DNA from: Alitta virens
Taxonomy: Eukaryota > Annelida > Polychaeta > Phyllodocida > Nereididae
Assembly (NCBI GenBank): GCA_932294295.1
Contig: OW028579.1
Coordinates: 31,073,250-31,137,249 of the forward strand
Direction of reading: 5' to 3'
Length of the DNA: 64,000 nucleotides
Position numbers and translations under genes: made by a program. This document shows, piece after piece, positions 24,574 to 37,100 of this stretch; position 1 is the first letter of the stretch; every line of letters begins with the position of its first letter. The notes under the pieces are model-generated. The model was not told the DNA's origin, did no database searches, and saw nothing but the letters and a program-made list of their open reading frames with translations.

Positions 24574-25010
24574 GTTAGGTGGCCGAATGATTAAGGCATC
24601 AGCGGGCTCTGCCGAAGGTCCCAGGTTCAATTTCCACCCCGCGCTGGGCACTTTTCATGAGCTACATCCCGGCTGGATGTCAATCGCATTGGATGTTAAG
24701 TTTGAGGTGCATTATACTCGTTGTCTGTGCTAAGCGAGTAAAAGACCCCACCCATTGGGTAAATGTGTAAAATGGTGTGAAGTCCTGTAACAATTCTCCC
24801 GGAGCAGGAATCGAACTCTGGTCCCTGGGACTAAAAGCCAAAACCTTAACCATTGTACCAAAGAGTCACTCTCTGGTGCGAGGGCAACATTCTGCTCACA
24901 CCAGGACCACTACTCTACACTACACTCCAAACCTCATCATCTCATCACTATATCATCATTACATCTGCCTCTGGCTGCTGGTCATATAAGCTAAGCTTCA
25001 GGCCCAGTAG
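24574..25010 (+). mobile_element. Composite SINE, family 2, with a reverse tRNA-like insert
   Basis: The head GGTGGCCGAATGATTAAGGC with a GGTTCAATTTCC B box is tRNA-like (Leu/Ser-like A box). The body carries TAAAAGACCCCACCCATTGG and ends in CATCTCATCACT, ATTACATCTGCCTCTGG and CTGGTCATATAAGCT. Between these, at about 24790-24885, lies a second tRNA-like unit on the opposite strand (complement reads TTTGGTACAATGGTTAAGG and GAGTTCGATTCCTGCTCC). This suggests nested or composite formation. Confidence 0.8.
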
Positions 25011-26501
25011 CTGACGATTTTCACCAAAAAATGAGGTGAATTTTCCTGAAAAGTGAACACTATTTTTTAGCACTAGAGCTCAGTAAGAAACCTGTGAAGG
25101 GACATGAAGTGGTTTTTGGACAGACCTTGTCGCCTCTTGATTAAATTGTATTTGTATTACATTAGTGACGCCAAAAAAAAAAAATAACACTCAGTTCTAT
25201 GTTACGGAAAAAAAGTTAAATGTGGCCACTGCTCAGTTGCCATTGTAGTACATCAATATGATTTTTAGTCATCAAACGTGGTTTTAGCTATAACACATTA
25301 GCTTCTTGTGTTGTTAATTAGATAGTGCAGGTTTCACAGTGTACAATACACAGGTTGGGGCCATGTTGACAAGCAGCAAGCCCCACCTCAGCCTTGCTTG
25401 GCTCGTGGCTTTAGGGATTAATCTGGATTAGTTGGGGTTAGTCACACAGATCAGCAGTTTGAAGCCATGGGGTTAACCATTGTCAATCTATCCAATTTGC
25501 TTACTACACAGCTTAGAGGTATTGCTAGACTATTAGAGTATATGGTGCAATTGAGGTACACTACCTACCTGTTGCACTGCAGTGTCTGCTAGGTATTTTC
25601 AGTGTGAACTATATTTGAAATTCGCTATTGTGGATTTTCCTTATGCTTCTTAATATTTCCGCTAGGTGGCTACTGGCAGAATGCTTCAATCCTATTGGTT
25701 ACACAGCTTCCTGCCCTAGATTCTGATTGGTTGAAGCAAGGGGACCCCCAAGCAGCAATATTTCCAGTGCATTTTAATGTATACTTGATGCCCTATATTT
25801 TAATGAATTTAATTTCTATTATTAAGTAAATTGTGTTTATTGAATCAAATGGCAAAACTAATCTTGCAAATTGAGTAATAACAGAAAAAGGCAGACTTAT
25901 GAGGTATCACAGCTGAGGTGTTCTGTGGAAATAACCTTTTTGAAGATATAACTAACAAAAGTCCTAGATAAAACTGTTAGACTGGGGAAATATAGACATA
26001 TAAGTGAAGTTTGTTAAAATGATGACATGTATAATCTAGACCAAAATTAGAACTGATAGGTCATTTTGAGGTTAACTCATTATAGCAAACTATATAATTT
26101 ATTTATTATATGAATTTCCTATCTACTTTTTGCTTTCCTGGTCAATAAATCAAATTTGTGATTGATTCCATCATCTCTAAAATGTGGCAATGTGTTCTAA
26201 CATTTCCCATCTTCATCCCAACTCTTCAGCGAGAGTCCCAATTCTGACAATTATCCCTCAATATGTTCGGAATATTTCAAGATGATTATCCGAACAACTT
26301 CAGTTAATTGCTAGTAATTACAAACGTCATTGCGGAATGAAAGTTAGACAGTTTTGCTGATGAGAATTCTCAGGTTGATGGAAATTCTATGCTTCTCAGT
26401 TTTTAATTTTGGTTAATGAAACTTAATAGCCTGGCTGCTGATGATAATTTTTCTGAGTAAAAATCAAATCTCGATTAACGTTATTTTCCTTCTCTTTTCA
26501 G

Positions 26502-26537
26502 CCTCAGGCCACTGAACATTACGATAACGCCGATTAT
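26502..26537 (+). CDS. DLG1: DLG exon: linker before PDZ1
   Basis: This 36-nt exon has phase 0 at both ends and reads [12 protein letters not shown]. It follows a strong pyrimidine-rich acceptor (tctcttttcag) and ends in the donor gtgagt. The acidic/aromatic ending resembles the stretch just before PDZ1 in vertebrate DLG1 (GTDADYEYEE). It contains no ATG, so at least one exon lies further upstream. I did not recognise that exon in the preceding 26.5 kb. Confidence 0.8.
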
Positions 26538-29500
26538 GTGAGTAAAATGTCATTTTCTGTGAATTTCATTAGCGAATGGTGAAAATAGCACCTTGAATTT
26601 TACATGGCTCAATCAAGTAGTATCTTTAGCATGTGGTATTAATGATATAAGTTGATTTTAAAATTTTCTTGATTGAATCAGATTAAGTATTGTGGAGCGC
26701 AATGATGCTTCGATGAATCTGAACTTTTCGCTGGTATCTTAATTAGAAAACAGTCAAAATGTCTGAGTGACTTATCTGTATATAGATTAATTAATAAAAT
26801 GATTTATAGTTTTAGTACTTGCTCTTTGTAATGAATGAATGATATATTTAGTCCATTTTAAAATTTCCTTAAACGAGCCCCGATAAAATGTTGTGAAGCA
26901 CAATAAAACCTCGATCAATCAGAACTTTTTGTCGCTAATCTCAGTTTTTGTAATGTCTGCCTTTAAGAATGATGGAATGTTTAAGTAATGGTTGACTCGT
27001 GAGAGCAATTAATTATTTTCTTTCAGATGATCAATTTTCTCTTTTCTATCGATTTCAGATCAACGGAGAGGGAGAATGGGAATACGTAGAAGTCACGTTA
27101 GAACGGGTAAATATTTTCAAGATCAATGTGTCTCAGAATATAGAAAACTAATATCCTGAAACTTTTGGATCTCTGACATGCTCTGTGAAAGAGTTGGATG
27201 TGATTGTTCAGGTCTCAGAGTGACTGCCCATCTTATACTCTAGGTGGCGCCTAGGTGTCTATGGGACGCCGCCTAGTGTTAAGTGTGGGAAACTAACCAA
27301 ATCAAATTGCCGCCTCTCCAGTCTACCTGTTCTTCGTATTACAACACAATTATTGAATATGAAGTACAAACCGAATTACAAACGGCTGGATGCACAATTA
27401 CAGCTCAGAGTACTTAGCTTTAGATTTGCATCAAAAGCTCTGTTTGTTATTATAATGTTAAACTTATAAAATCTGCGATCATCCATGTCTTAATTCATAG
27501 ACAATAATATTGTCTCTGCTTAAAGCTGTGCATTTGTTGTAATTAATTGTCAGCTATTGTCAGCATTCTAAAATAATTGCACGCGTCAATAATAGTTTCT
27601 GTTGTAATGGACTGGTTGAATATGGTAAATTACTATTTGTGTATTTGCCTTGTCAAATTTTAATTTAGGCATTTCTTTTTACAGGGAGGGACAGGTCTAG
27701 GGTTCAGCATTGCAGGGGGCACAGACAACCCACATATAGGAGATGACCCGAGTATTTATATCACCAAAATCATACCAGGGGGAGCCGCAGCAGCCGATGG
27801 AACACTTCGAATGAACGACATCATTCTCTCGGTGAACGATGTTGATTGCGTCAACGCTACTCATGCTCAGGCGGTCGATGCTTTGAAAAGGGCTGGAAAC
27901 ACTGTGAAACTGGTAAATTATGTTAAACTGATTATGTTATTCTTAACGTAGAAACTTGCATCATGGCTACCTAACTACAAAATCAGTGATGGTCCTAACA
28001 GAAGTTTTACTCCCTAACTTGCAAAAGTTGAATATTATTGGAGTGAAAATACTAGGTTTGTCTTTGATGCACATGTTGATAGAGACTGTAAAGCTAAATG
28101 ACAAATTAATACCTGTCAATCTCATAGTTAGCATTTTGTTATAATAGTCAAAACTAAATATTGGTGGAGGACTATGGACTTAATTTTCTGATAAGTCTTG
28201 CCTTTACGTGAATTTGAGAGAAGTGTATAAATTATGAAAATACTGTTTGATAACTTCAGATCATACTAGTGATCTTTGGCCATTTTCCGTTTCTAAACCT
28301 GTTTATTTTGCACGTTTCAGGTTGTCAAAAGGTTAAAAGCTGCAACAGAAGAAATTGTTGAACTTGAACTTGTCAAGGGAAACAAAGGTAAGATTATGTG
28401 AAAAAGGATATACCTTTTGTACGCAACCATATTCCATCATTTTGCGCTTTCTTTACATGAACATATTCTGCGGTCATATTATTCCTCTATTAATCAGGTG
28501 TAATTGCAAGAGCTATAACATTGATTGTCAAAGTGAAAAATATACACGTGCGAATGGAACCACTCTGAACTGCTGATTTAAAAGTAGTTCTTCTAAAAAT
28601 GTTTACTTTCGATCGAACACTCTGTATTGGTGTAGTGTTGTTTTGTTGTTGTTTTTCATCGGGCAGTGGAATGATTATTTGATCATCAATTTTGAAGTCA
28701 TGATAATTAATTTCAGGCCTAGGCTTCAGCATTGCGGGAGGCAAAGGCAACCAACACATTCCTGGTGATGACGGCATTTTTGTCACAAAAATCATCGATG
28801 GTGGAGCAGCACAGATTGACGGGCGGTTGGCCGTAGGGGACCGACTTTTGGCTGTAAGTATTTTGTTGGATCTAGCAGCACTGGCCTAAAGATGCTATTC
28901 TAATGTGTGACTACTTTTTATTGAATCGTGTGTTAAAGTTTTCAGCAGAAAAATTGTGGCTATCTTAATGTTTTACCCAGAATTATCTGTTTGTGTTATG
29001 TTTGGATTGGAATTTAGAAATCACATTCATGGACATGTCTCAAGTGTGTCCATGGATCATAACTTTATTTATTGTTATAATTGCTTACAAATAGTAAAGC
29101 ATTGAAAATGATGATCAAAAATAAATTCTCAGTTTTATTAGTACAATATTAAAAATGGTGAGGTAAAAATAAATTGTCATGTTTCCTAAAGAATAATGAC
29201 AGCTCTGTGTTCGAAATGTATTAAAGAACCTGATGTTTATTGGAATGTTGTTATTCTGTTTCATTTCATTGGAGTGTTGTCATTCTATTGTATTTCAGGT
29301 GAATAGTGCTAACTTGACAGACGTCACACATGAAGATGCAGTCGCTGCGCTTAAAGCAACACTGGAACGAGTTATGCTGGTCGTTGCCAAGCCAACGTAT
29401 ATTACAGGAGAGGGCGACGTCATGGATCCTACCACTCCCTCTGGTGAGAAAGCATGAACTCGCATGCTACATCACATTGTATTCGCATGCGCACGGCTGT

Positions 29501-32500
29501 TTTCTGTATTTGTAGATTGTAGAACAGTTCATTTTGGGTTGTGGACCATGTATTATGACTTTGTTACACTGGGTGGCTGCATATCCGTCATGGGTTTTAT
29601 CATCAAACCCTCTTATCTGAAAATTGAGGAAGTTATCGAAATAAAGACTGGGGTAACCCCAGGACTGAAAAAGTTTAAATTTGGTTCAGAATCATAAGTA
29701 GTGAAATCAATCTTGTTAAAATCCAATGGAGGACCAGAATGAAATGCAATAATTTGACTGTCGGAAGTTGAAATATTGAGTTGTATACGGATATTAAAAG
29801 ATACTAATTGCTAAGAGCCCTTTAATAATTAAGAAAAAGATTGTCTCTCATATCGTTAAGCCTTTACTGGGACGTGTTATTCGGCTAAGTGTTTCTAAAC
29901 TCTTATTATGCTTTGTAGAACATCTAAAACTTGCCAGTAATTCTTAAATTCTGAATTAAATCATAACCTTGATATGATAAGAGCAGCCACCCTGTTATAT
30001 ACGAGTATTAGATGATGTATCTAATTTAGTTTAAGTTTCGTTAAGGTTAATATTGAGTTTTTTATGAAGTTTCTTTGTTCAGTGCACCAGTACCACACAT
30101 ACTTGTCACACTTGCTAATCACAAACTTTTTAAACTAACCATTCAGGGTTCATTGTTAAATATTTTTTTAAATCGTACATTAATAAATTTTCAAACATAC
30201 ACCAGAGTCCGAGTTATATGCATGTGCCTTGTGTGTAATTTGAATGATTTATTGCCGATGTAGTTGTGAATCAGCAAATATGGGAAAAAAGTAAGTATGG
30301 AATTAGATTTGTTCAGTTGCATGTGTTCTATGTCTGTGCTAGTATTTTATGTATATTTTTATCGTCTTTTTTATGAAATATATGACCGCTCATCTATTCA
30401 TGATGGGGGTGATACTTTGTCATACTGTCTTAATTCAAGGGAGATTTTAATACGGAATAATATTATTATGTTCAGTCTTGATAACGATATGAAGTGCAAT
30501 ACATTGTGTTGTAATTATTACTGAATGCATAAGAAAACTTTCTCTTTTTTTTTCAAATACCTTTTTCGCTCGTCTTTCAATTAAGTAATGTTTCATCGTG
30601 CCTTTTCTTTCCCAAATTACATCTCATTCTTGATAACCAAATTAAATCTTCTTGATGGTGAATTAAGTATTTCTTTTCTCTGAATCGTAGTCGATCTTCA
30701 AATGTAAGCTTGTTTTGTTAAACTGTACAAATATGATTATTTTGATTATTTGACATTAGATATTTTCGTCTTGCAGTACACAGTGAATATGCAGGAGATG
30801 GACAAATTCAAACGCCTGCGAGTGGATATCAAACGCCGGGAACTCCACCTCACAAGTTGGCCGAAGTTAACCATGACATTGCCAGGTAAGTGAAAGTGTG
30901 CAAAAATGATGGTTAAGTGTTGGAAAAATTATGTAGATTACAGAAATTCATGTGGTGTTTTTATCAAGTGTAGTCGGAATCGGCAGTTAACCAATAGATG
31001 TAACTGATCTCAGATCATTGCTGTTGTTCGAAATACACTCCAGAGGGCAGTGTTATTGTATGAACATTAAGGTGCCACCTAGTGTTCAGGTGGGCCTAGA
31101 GAAACTGAGGCATATGATGTTGCAAATGACTTGAGGTTAAATATGACTGTACTTTTTTTAAAAGTGAATCTATAAATTAAATCACATGGAACACTTATAA
31201 CTTAGTAATTGATATTGGAGGGAGAATGATTCTTTATTTATTATTTTTCTGTGGCAAAGGTTCTATAATCGTCTATCCGCATCAATGCAGGAAAGTCGGT
31301 CATGACTCGTGATGCCATATGGCACATGACCTATCATTTACCAACCCTATGTTTAATTTTCCTTATTGATGATAAGACGCGAGATGTATCGAGCTTGCGT
31401 TACGAGATATGGCCATTTTCCTTTATTACTTTGGGCTGCATAATTGATAGGCTCGGTAGGTAAGTGCCTACTCAGCATTTGCCTATCTTTTTACATTGTT
31501 TGCCCACAAATCAAGGCTCTGTTGGCTGATGGCCTTGGGCCACCGATTCTAGTCTGGGGCTGATAACCTCGCAATATGAATGTTGCTCCGGCACAATTTG
31601 GCAATATGCGGAGTATTTTTCTGCGGTGTTTTTGTGTGTGCTGATGATATATTTGTGTCTGGTCAGTCTTTAGTCTGATTTATATAATCATATTTTACTG
31701 AATTTATCACTACAGTTTATCTGCAAAATGAGATACCCTATGTATTGTAACTAACATAATAAACTTGAGATGCTTTTGATGTCTTTTGGTAATTAGATTT
31801 TGAATGGCCACATAATGCATGGTGTTGATGTCTTCACCATTGAGTAGCAGAATCTTAGCCATTAGAATGACATATCCTAGCTTATTAGAGTGAAGGCAAC
31901 AGTGCATTAAAGTAATTGATGATGGTTTAGAGCCACTTTAATTCATATCTGAGAATCAAATCTTCTAAATTCTTGCTTTATGTAACTTGCAGAATAAAGC
32001 ATTAAGTTATATAATGGAAATGAGGAATAGAAGAAAATAGAATAGCTGAAATGTGGCATTATGTTTTTGTCCAGATCAATCGGATATATATATGTGGAAC
32101 CTTTGAATTGTTGCTGCAAGAGATTTTTACAGATGCATCATCCAGTGGAGGTCTGGGCTATTTATAGAACAGTGCATCTGCTCTGTATTGAGCTGTTCAT
32201 TATATAACTATGAAGTGAGATAGCGAGTAGAGTGAGCAAAAACTGTGAGCAGCATCATCGTGAACTATTTACTGCTTTAAGTGAGTAAGGCCTACAGGAC
32301 AGCACGCTTCGGCAGTTATATACATAGATTACAATGGAAAAACTGCTTTCAGATCACCTAACAATTTTGGTAACATATTCTGTAGCCAATGGTATGGTGT
32401 TCGCACCACAGATGAGTGGCTCCTCAACCACATTATAATATTTATAATTGTCATTTGGCTTTGAACTCAGAAATATTTCGTAGTTTTATAAAGTATATAA

Positions 32501-34161
32501 TAGAATTGTCTTTTGCATCACAAATTGAATGCGTTTAAGGTAGCTAAGTGTCATGTATTGACGCAAGCAGTGTAAATTTGCTATTGTAGAAATTTATGAG
32601 TGATACTATCTCTGTAACTCTTTTTGCATAGAATATTATTAGGTTACACCTTGGACTAAACAGGGTTAGTCCAAGGTTACACTTTGCTATTAAGACATCT
32701 ATACAGCTGTATTTTGTTTCATTTGGGTGTTTGTAACGATGAAGTTATATTTTTCATCACTATACAGTTGTACTACAAATGATTTATCCAAAATTTATCC
32801 ATATTATGTCATCCATCATGATATAATTATTGATTTAAATAGCATAGAGTGTGAACGTATGTTGAGCACATGAGCGCACATTAGTTGATTCTCCTCAGGG
32901 TGATGATGCAATTAGTGCATCCTTCAGGTTGTCTTGGGAACCCTGCATCAGCAGCAGCATCAGCAGCAGCAGCTGTGGTAGTAGACAGATGTGATTAGCA
33001 TCAGCAACATTCATCACTTTGTCCGCCGTCTCTTTTATTGTCAATATCTCATTCATTGACACAATTGACGCGAAGGCTGTCCTACAAGCACTCCAAAAAA
33101 TGGGGGCAATATGATATAGTGTACAGGGCTATACTGTGAAGGTTATCCAGCTGCTTTGTCGTGTAATTGGTTAGTTTTTATCTCGCCTGAAGAATAATTC
33201 GGGCAATTGGCATATATATATATATATATATATAATGTATTGCTTTGTATATATTCTGATAGTGACGACTTAGCTTAATAGGTGCACAGTCACTTAACAT
33301 TTCCTGTTGTTGTTTGCCTCTTTTAAAAAAGAATAAAAAACTTTATTTAAAGTCGGATTAAAATACAAGCAAAAGCAATAAAACGCTTTTCACCGACTAA
33401 ATAAAACATAACAAAATTAAAATAACAGTAAAATATATTTATATAACATTTGGTTTCCATTTTTTATCATTTGCTTAAAACCTCAAGACTTGGTGCCTCT
33501 TGAACAAGAATGAATAATTTCTCCTTAAAGAGTGTAACCCATACTTTTCTGTTCATAGCTATTAGCTATATTATTTAATAATCTGTAATACAATATTTTC
33601 AAAGTGAAATTTTCTTGTTGCTATATCATTACATCAGTCATACCATATTGATTGTTTTGGTCACAGTTCAAGATGGGTGGCCTAGTGGTTCAGGTACTGG
33701 TCAGTGACCACCTCTGTTAAAGGTCCTGGGTTAGAATCCTTGCCCAGGATGTTCATATTAGCTTGAATTTAGCTGGAAGTCTGTTGCATGAGACAACAAA
33801 TTGGTGATGCCTTGCACTCGGTGTCTATGCTGAGGCAAGTAAAAGATCCCACCCATGTGGTAAAGGTGTAACATGGTGTGGACTCCAAGCCTTATCATCA
33901 ATAGCAGCTGGGTGGTCTCGTGGTAAGACGCTCGATTGCTCCTTTGAAGGACCCTAGTTCAAGCCCGGGTTCTGGCACCCTTTATGAGCAACATCCCCGC
34001 TGTTAAATTGGCAGTCCCTTGTACTCAGTGTCTATGCTGAGGCAAGTAACAGATCGCACCCATGGGGTAAATGTGTAACATGGGTGGACTCCTCTGTCTC
34101 TCACCTCATCAATCAACCCTCGATAGTGGCAAGAATTTGCCTTAGAGGTCTGCACTTTCTA

Positions 34162-34193
<32 letters not shown>

Positions 34194-37100
34194 ATCTCAT
34201 AACATCTGCCTGTAGCTGCTTGTCAAATAATGACAATAACACAGTTTTTATTGGCTCCTTAAATATCATATAACAGTAATTACATATTATAAAAATTTAT
34301 AATTTTACTCTTAGAGTGAAGCAAGGAGACTCCCTTCAAGGCAATAAGTTTGCTGCTGTGGAGCAAGGAGACTCCCTCTAAGGCAATGAGTTTGCCGCTG
34401 TGGACTCCCTCTAAGGCAATAAGTTTGCCGCTGACTATGCCTCAGACCAGCAGCATCGAGGCAATTAACTTAATTGTTCTTTTGCAAAGCTTGTATGTGA
34501 CATATCCTTCTGTGGATGTAACTGGAATTAAACACTGACAACAAATCCTGTGAGATAAGCTATATGTTTATGAAGTCATATTATGTCTTATTGTGTCATT
34601 CCTGTTGGGACAAAAAATCGATGCTTCTGTCAAAATAGCAATTTGCTGAAAAGGCCTTTTAACTTCTTTCTTCTAATTCTAGAAACTATTGCTTTTCTGT
34701 TAATTCTGTCTGCCCTGTAAAACATGCAAACTCACTCTAAGCGACTTGTTACATGTTTAATCACTTTGCTTGTTTCTAAGCAGCAAAGCAGGTTGCCATG
34801 GGAATTTGGGGCCGCGAAGAAGATGTTTTGATGTTTTTCTTCGGTGTGTCTGAATGAATGGGAGAAAATGCCTCCCTGCGGGCAATAATTTCAGAGAAAT
34901 GGTTTCCATGGGAACGTGGTATATGCTGCTATTCTTATGAGAATGATAGGCTGTCACTCTCAGGAAAGGAGAGGGGGCTCTCATCTTTTTTAGATGTGAT
35001 GCGAATATCGGAAAAAACTAATTTCTCGCAAAACGAGAAAAATAGACTATGAATTTTAAATGCTGGTTGTCTGAAAGTCTGGTTGTGTAAAGCTGTGATA
35101 CATTGTAATTCTAAAAAATTTAATGTAACCAATTATTGCAAGAGATTATACTCATCCATTTTTAATCATAATCCATTATTGTGGTCTGCCACTCTCTACT
35201 ATTTATGCGAATATTTCTGACACATATTATAATGTGCAATAATCATCTGTTTATACGATAAAATATCCTATGTTAAAATTACATTGGAATGAGTAATTAC
35301 AGTAATATAGCATGCAGTTCTCTAAATAGATTTTTCGAGACAAATTGAAAGTGTTCAACAATGAATTATGAAATTAGATTTAGCAAGGAAACCATTTGAA
35401 AATGCCATGATAATTATTGTTGACAAAATTAATTATTTAAGAACTGTAACAGAAGAATTAGTTCCTTGTGAAATTAATTGAAATTATATTCAAGTGAGGG
35501 TGGTTCATTGTTCGATTGAATCAGAAATTAATGTGATTGCTTGGGGCATTTAATACATTGATATTTATGCATTGTACAGTATTATTCACCGATCGGTGTA
35601 AATTGTAAGGTGGCTACTAGTTTGTCCATTGAATTATGTAAAAGCTGAGTGGAGTGGAGCAATTGGGCGAGATGCATTTGGCCAGCAATGAGCCTTGACA
35701 GGTGACAAGAAATTAAACAGGCAATTACTGAATAGAACACAAGTTACATGGTGATGGGGAGACAGCTGAGATGCTGCTGCTGCTGTTGCTGCTGTTGCTG
35801 CTGTTACTACTGCATGAGCATAATTAATTCCTGCACCGCAGCCAGCCGAACCAGCAGCAGCAGCAGCTCAACTCAGCTGCTCCTGCTGTCAACACTGGCC
35901 TATTGGTCTACTAAAGCAGCAGCTAGTCTTTCAAGCATTGAACACCAGCAGCCTTAGCATTAGAATAACATCTATAGGTGCATAAATAGAAGAATGGACA
36001 CATTGTCGCATCATCCAGGTTAGTGTCATTTCATTGTGCGTGTGGTTATTGTAACATCTTTGCAGCATGAGCCTGTTGATGGTTGTAGCATCTCAGACAG
36101 TGCAGCAGCAGTACCTGTGATGATGAAGAGATATGGGGCTACCAAGTCTGGATGTATGACAGTCCTAATTGCCACACATACAATCGCCAGTCTCCCGTGA
36201 CACGACGTGTCGCTAACGCCTCATTCGTTAGCCTTATTTATGCATCGTCATGGTAACTAATAATACTGAATGATGATTTCCACCTGCCTCGTCTCCTCCG
36301 TCACTTTGGTGTCGCATCATTTACCTTTGGTGTGCTGCCGCTCTGACCCCACATCACCAGATGCGCTAACATAAGTTGCTCCCATTGATTCTGTCAGTCT
36401 GAGGGAAATGTCACAGCGCGTAAACTCCACGTAACGACCTTCTGGTGTCATTTTGAGTTTAGTGTAGTGGGGCCACATTTAAGACATAATGGTCTAAAGT
36501 ATAGTGGACGTTAACTTAGGTGTAAAGGGGTTAACTTTTAGGTGTAATGTAGTAAAAGACACATTTTGGCCAAAATTTGATGGAATAATAATGAGCTCAT
36601 CTTCTTTATAGTGAGTTTGTGCTTTGGTGAGATTCTGTTGGATTATATTAACAGCATATTGTCACTAGTTTGGAAATATCCAGTTGATGAATGACATTAA
36701 TTTTCACTGCATGTCTAGACTTTCTTAGAGGTACAAAATTATTGCCTTATGTAAGAAAAAAAACAAATTTTTTGTACTAACTCTACGATATTAAAGCTTT
36801 GGAAGCTGTTAAAATTTAAATATTGCAGAATGGTGAATAAGCTCAACAACTGGAATGTGGCAAACCTGTTGCAAATTTCAGCATAGCCGTAAATACAATC
36901 ATGGTATGCATGTTTACTGATACCATAAAACTGGCAATTACATGTATTTACTTCTGTCCGTTTGGAGATTTATTTACAATTTATTTGAAATTTATTCTAC
37001 TCTCAACTGATAAATGTCTTAGCAATCAGTTTGAAATCTCTGGGTTTAACATCTCGCAAGAAAAGTAATCCGCGATGCAATTTATCTCGGATAAAATCTT

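Larger units (their letters stand above)
18881..26501. other. Non-coding region immediately 5' of first visible DLG exon
   Basis: No recognisable gene. It holds a GGAAGATAT tandem repeat (18888-18945), two + strand SINEs (21050-21234 and 23350-23540), an inverted-repeat element (21527-21816), a long degenerate minisatellite (22505-23000) and a composite SINE (24574-25010). The last 1.5 kb before 26502 shows only AT-rich DNA ending in the acceptor of the first DLG exon. Confidence 0.5.

Noticed and set aside
29464..29697. 77-codon frame right after the PDZ2 exon
   Set aside because: Lies in the intron beyond a good gtgaga donor; no homology to DLG and the splice to 30777 keeps phase.
35748..35957. 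Frame with a run of cysteines
   Set aside because: It is produced by CTG/TGC and CAG triplet repeats; no supporting splice sites or homology.
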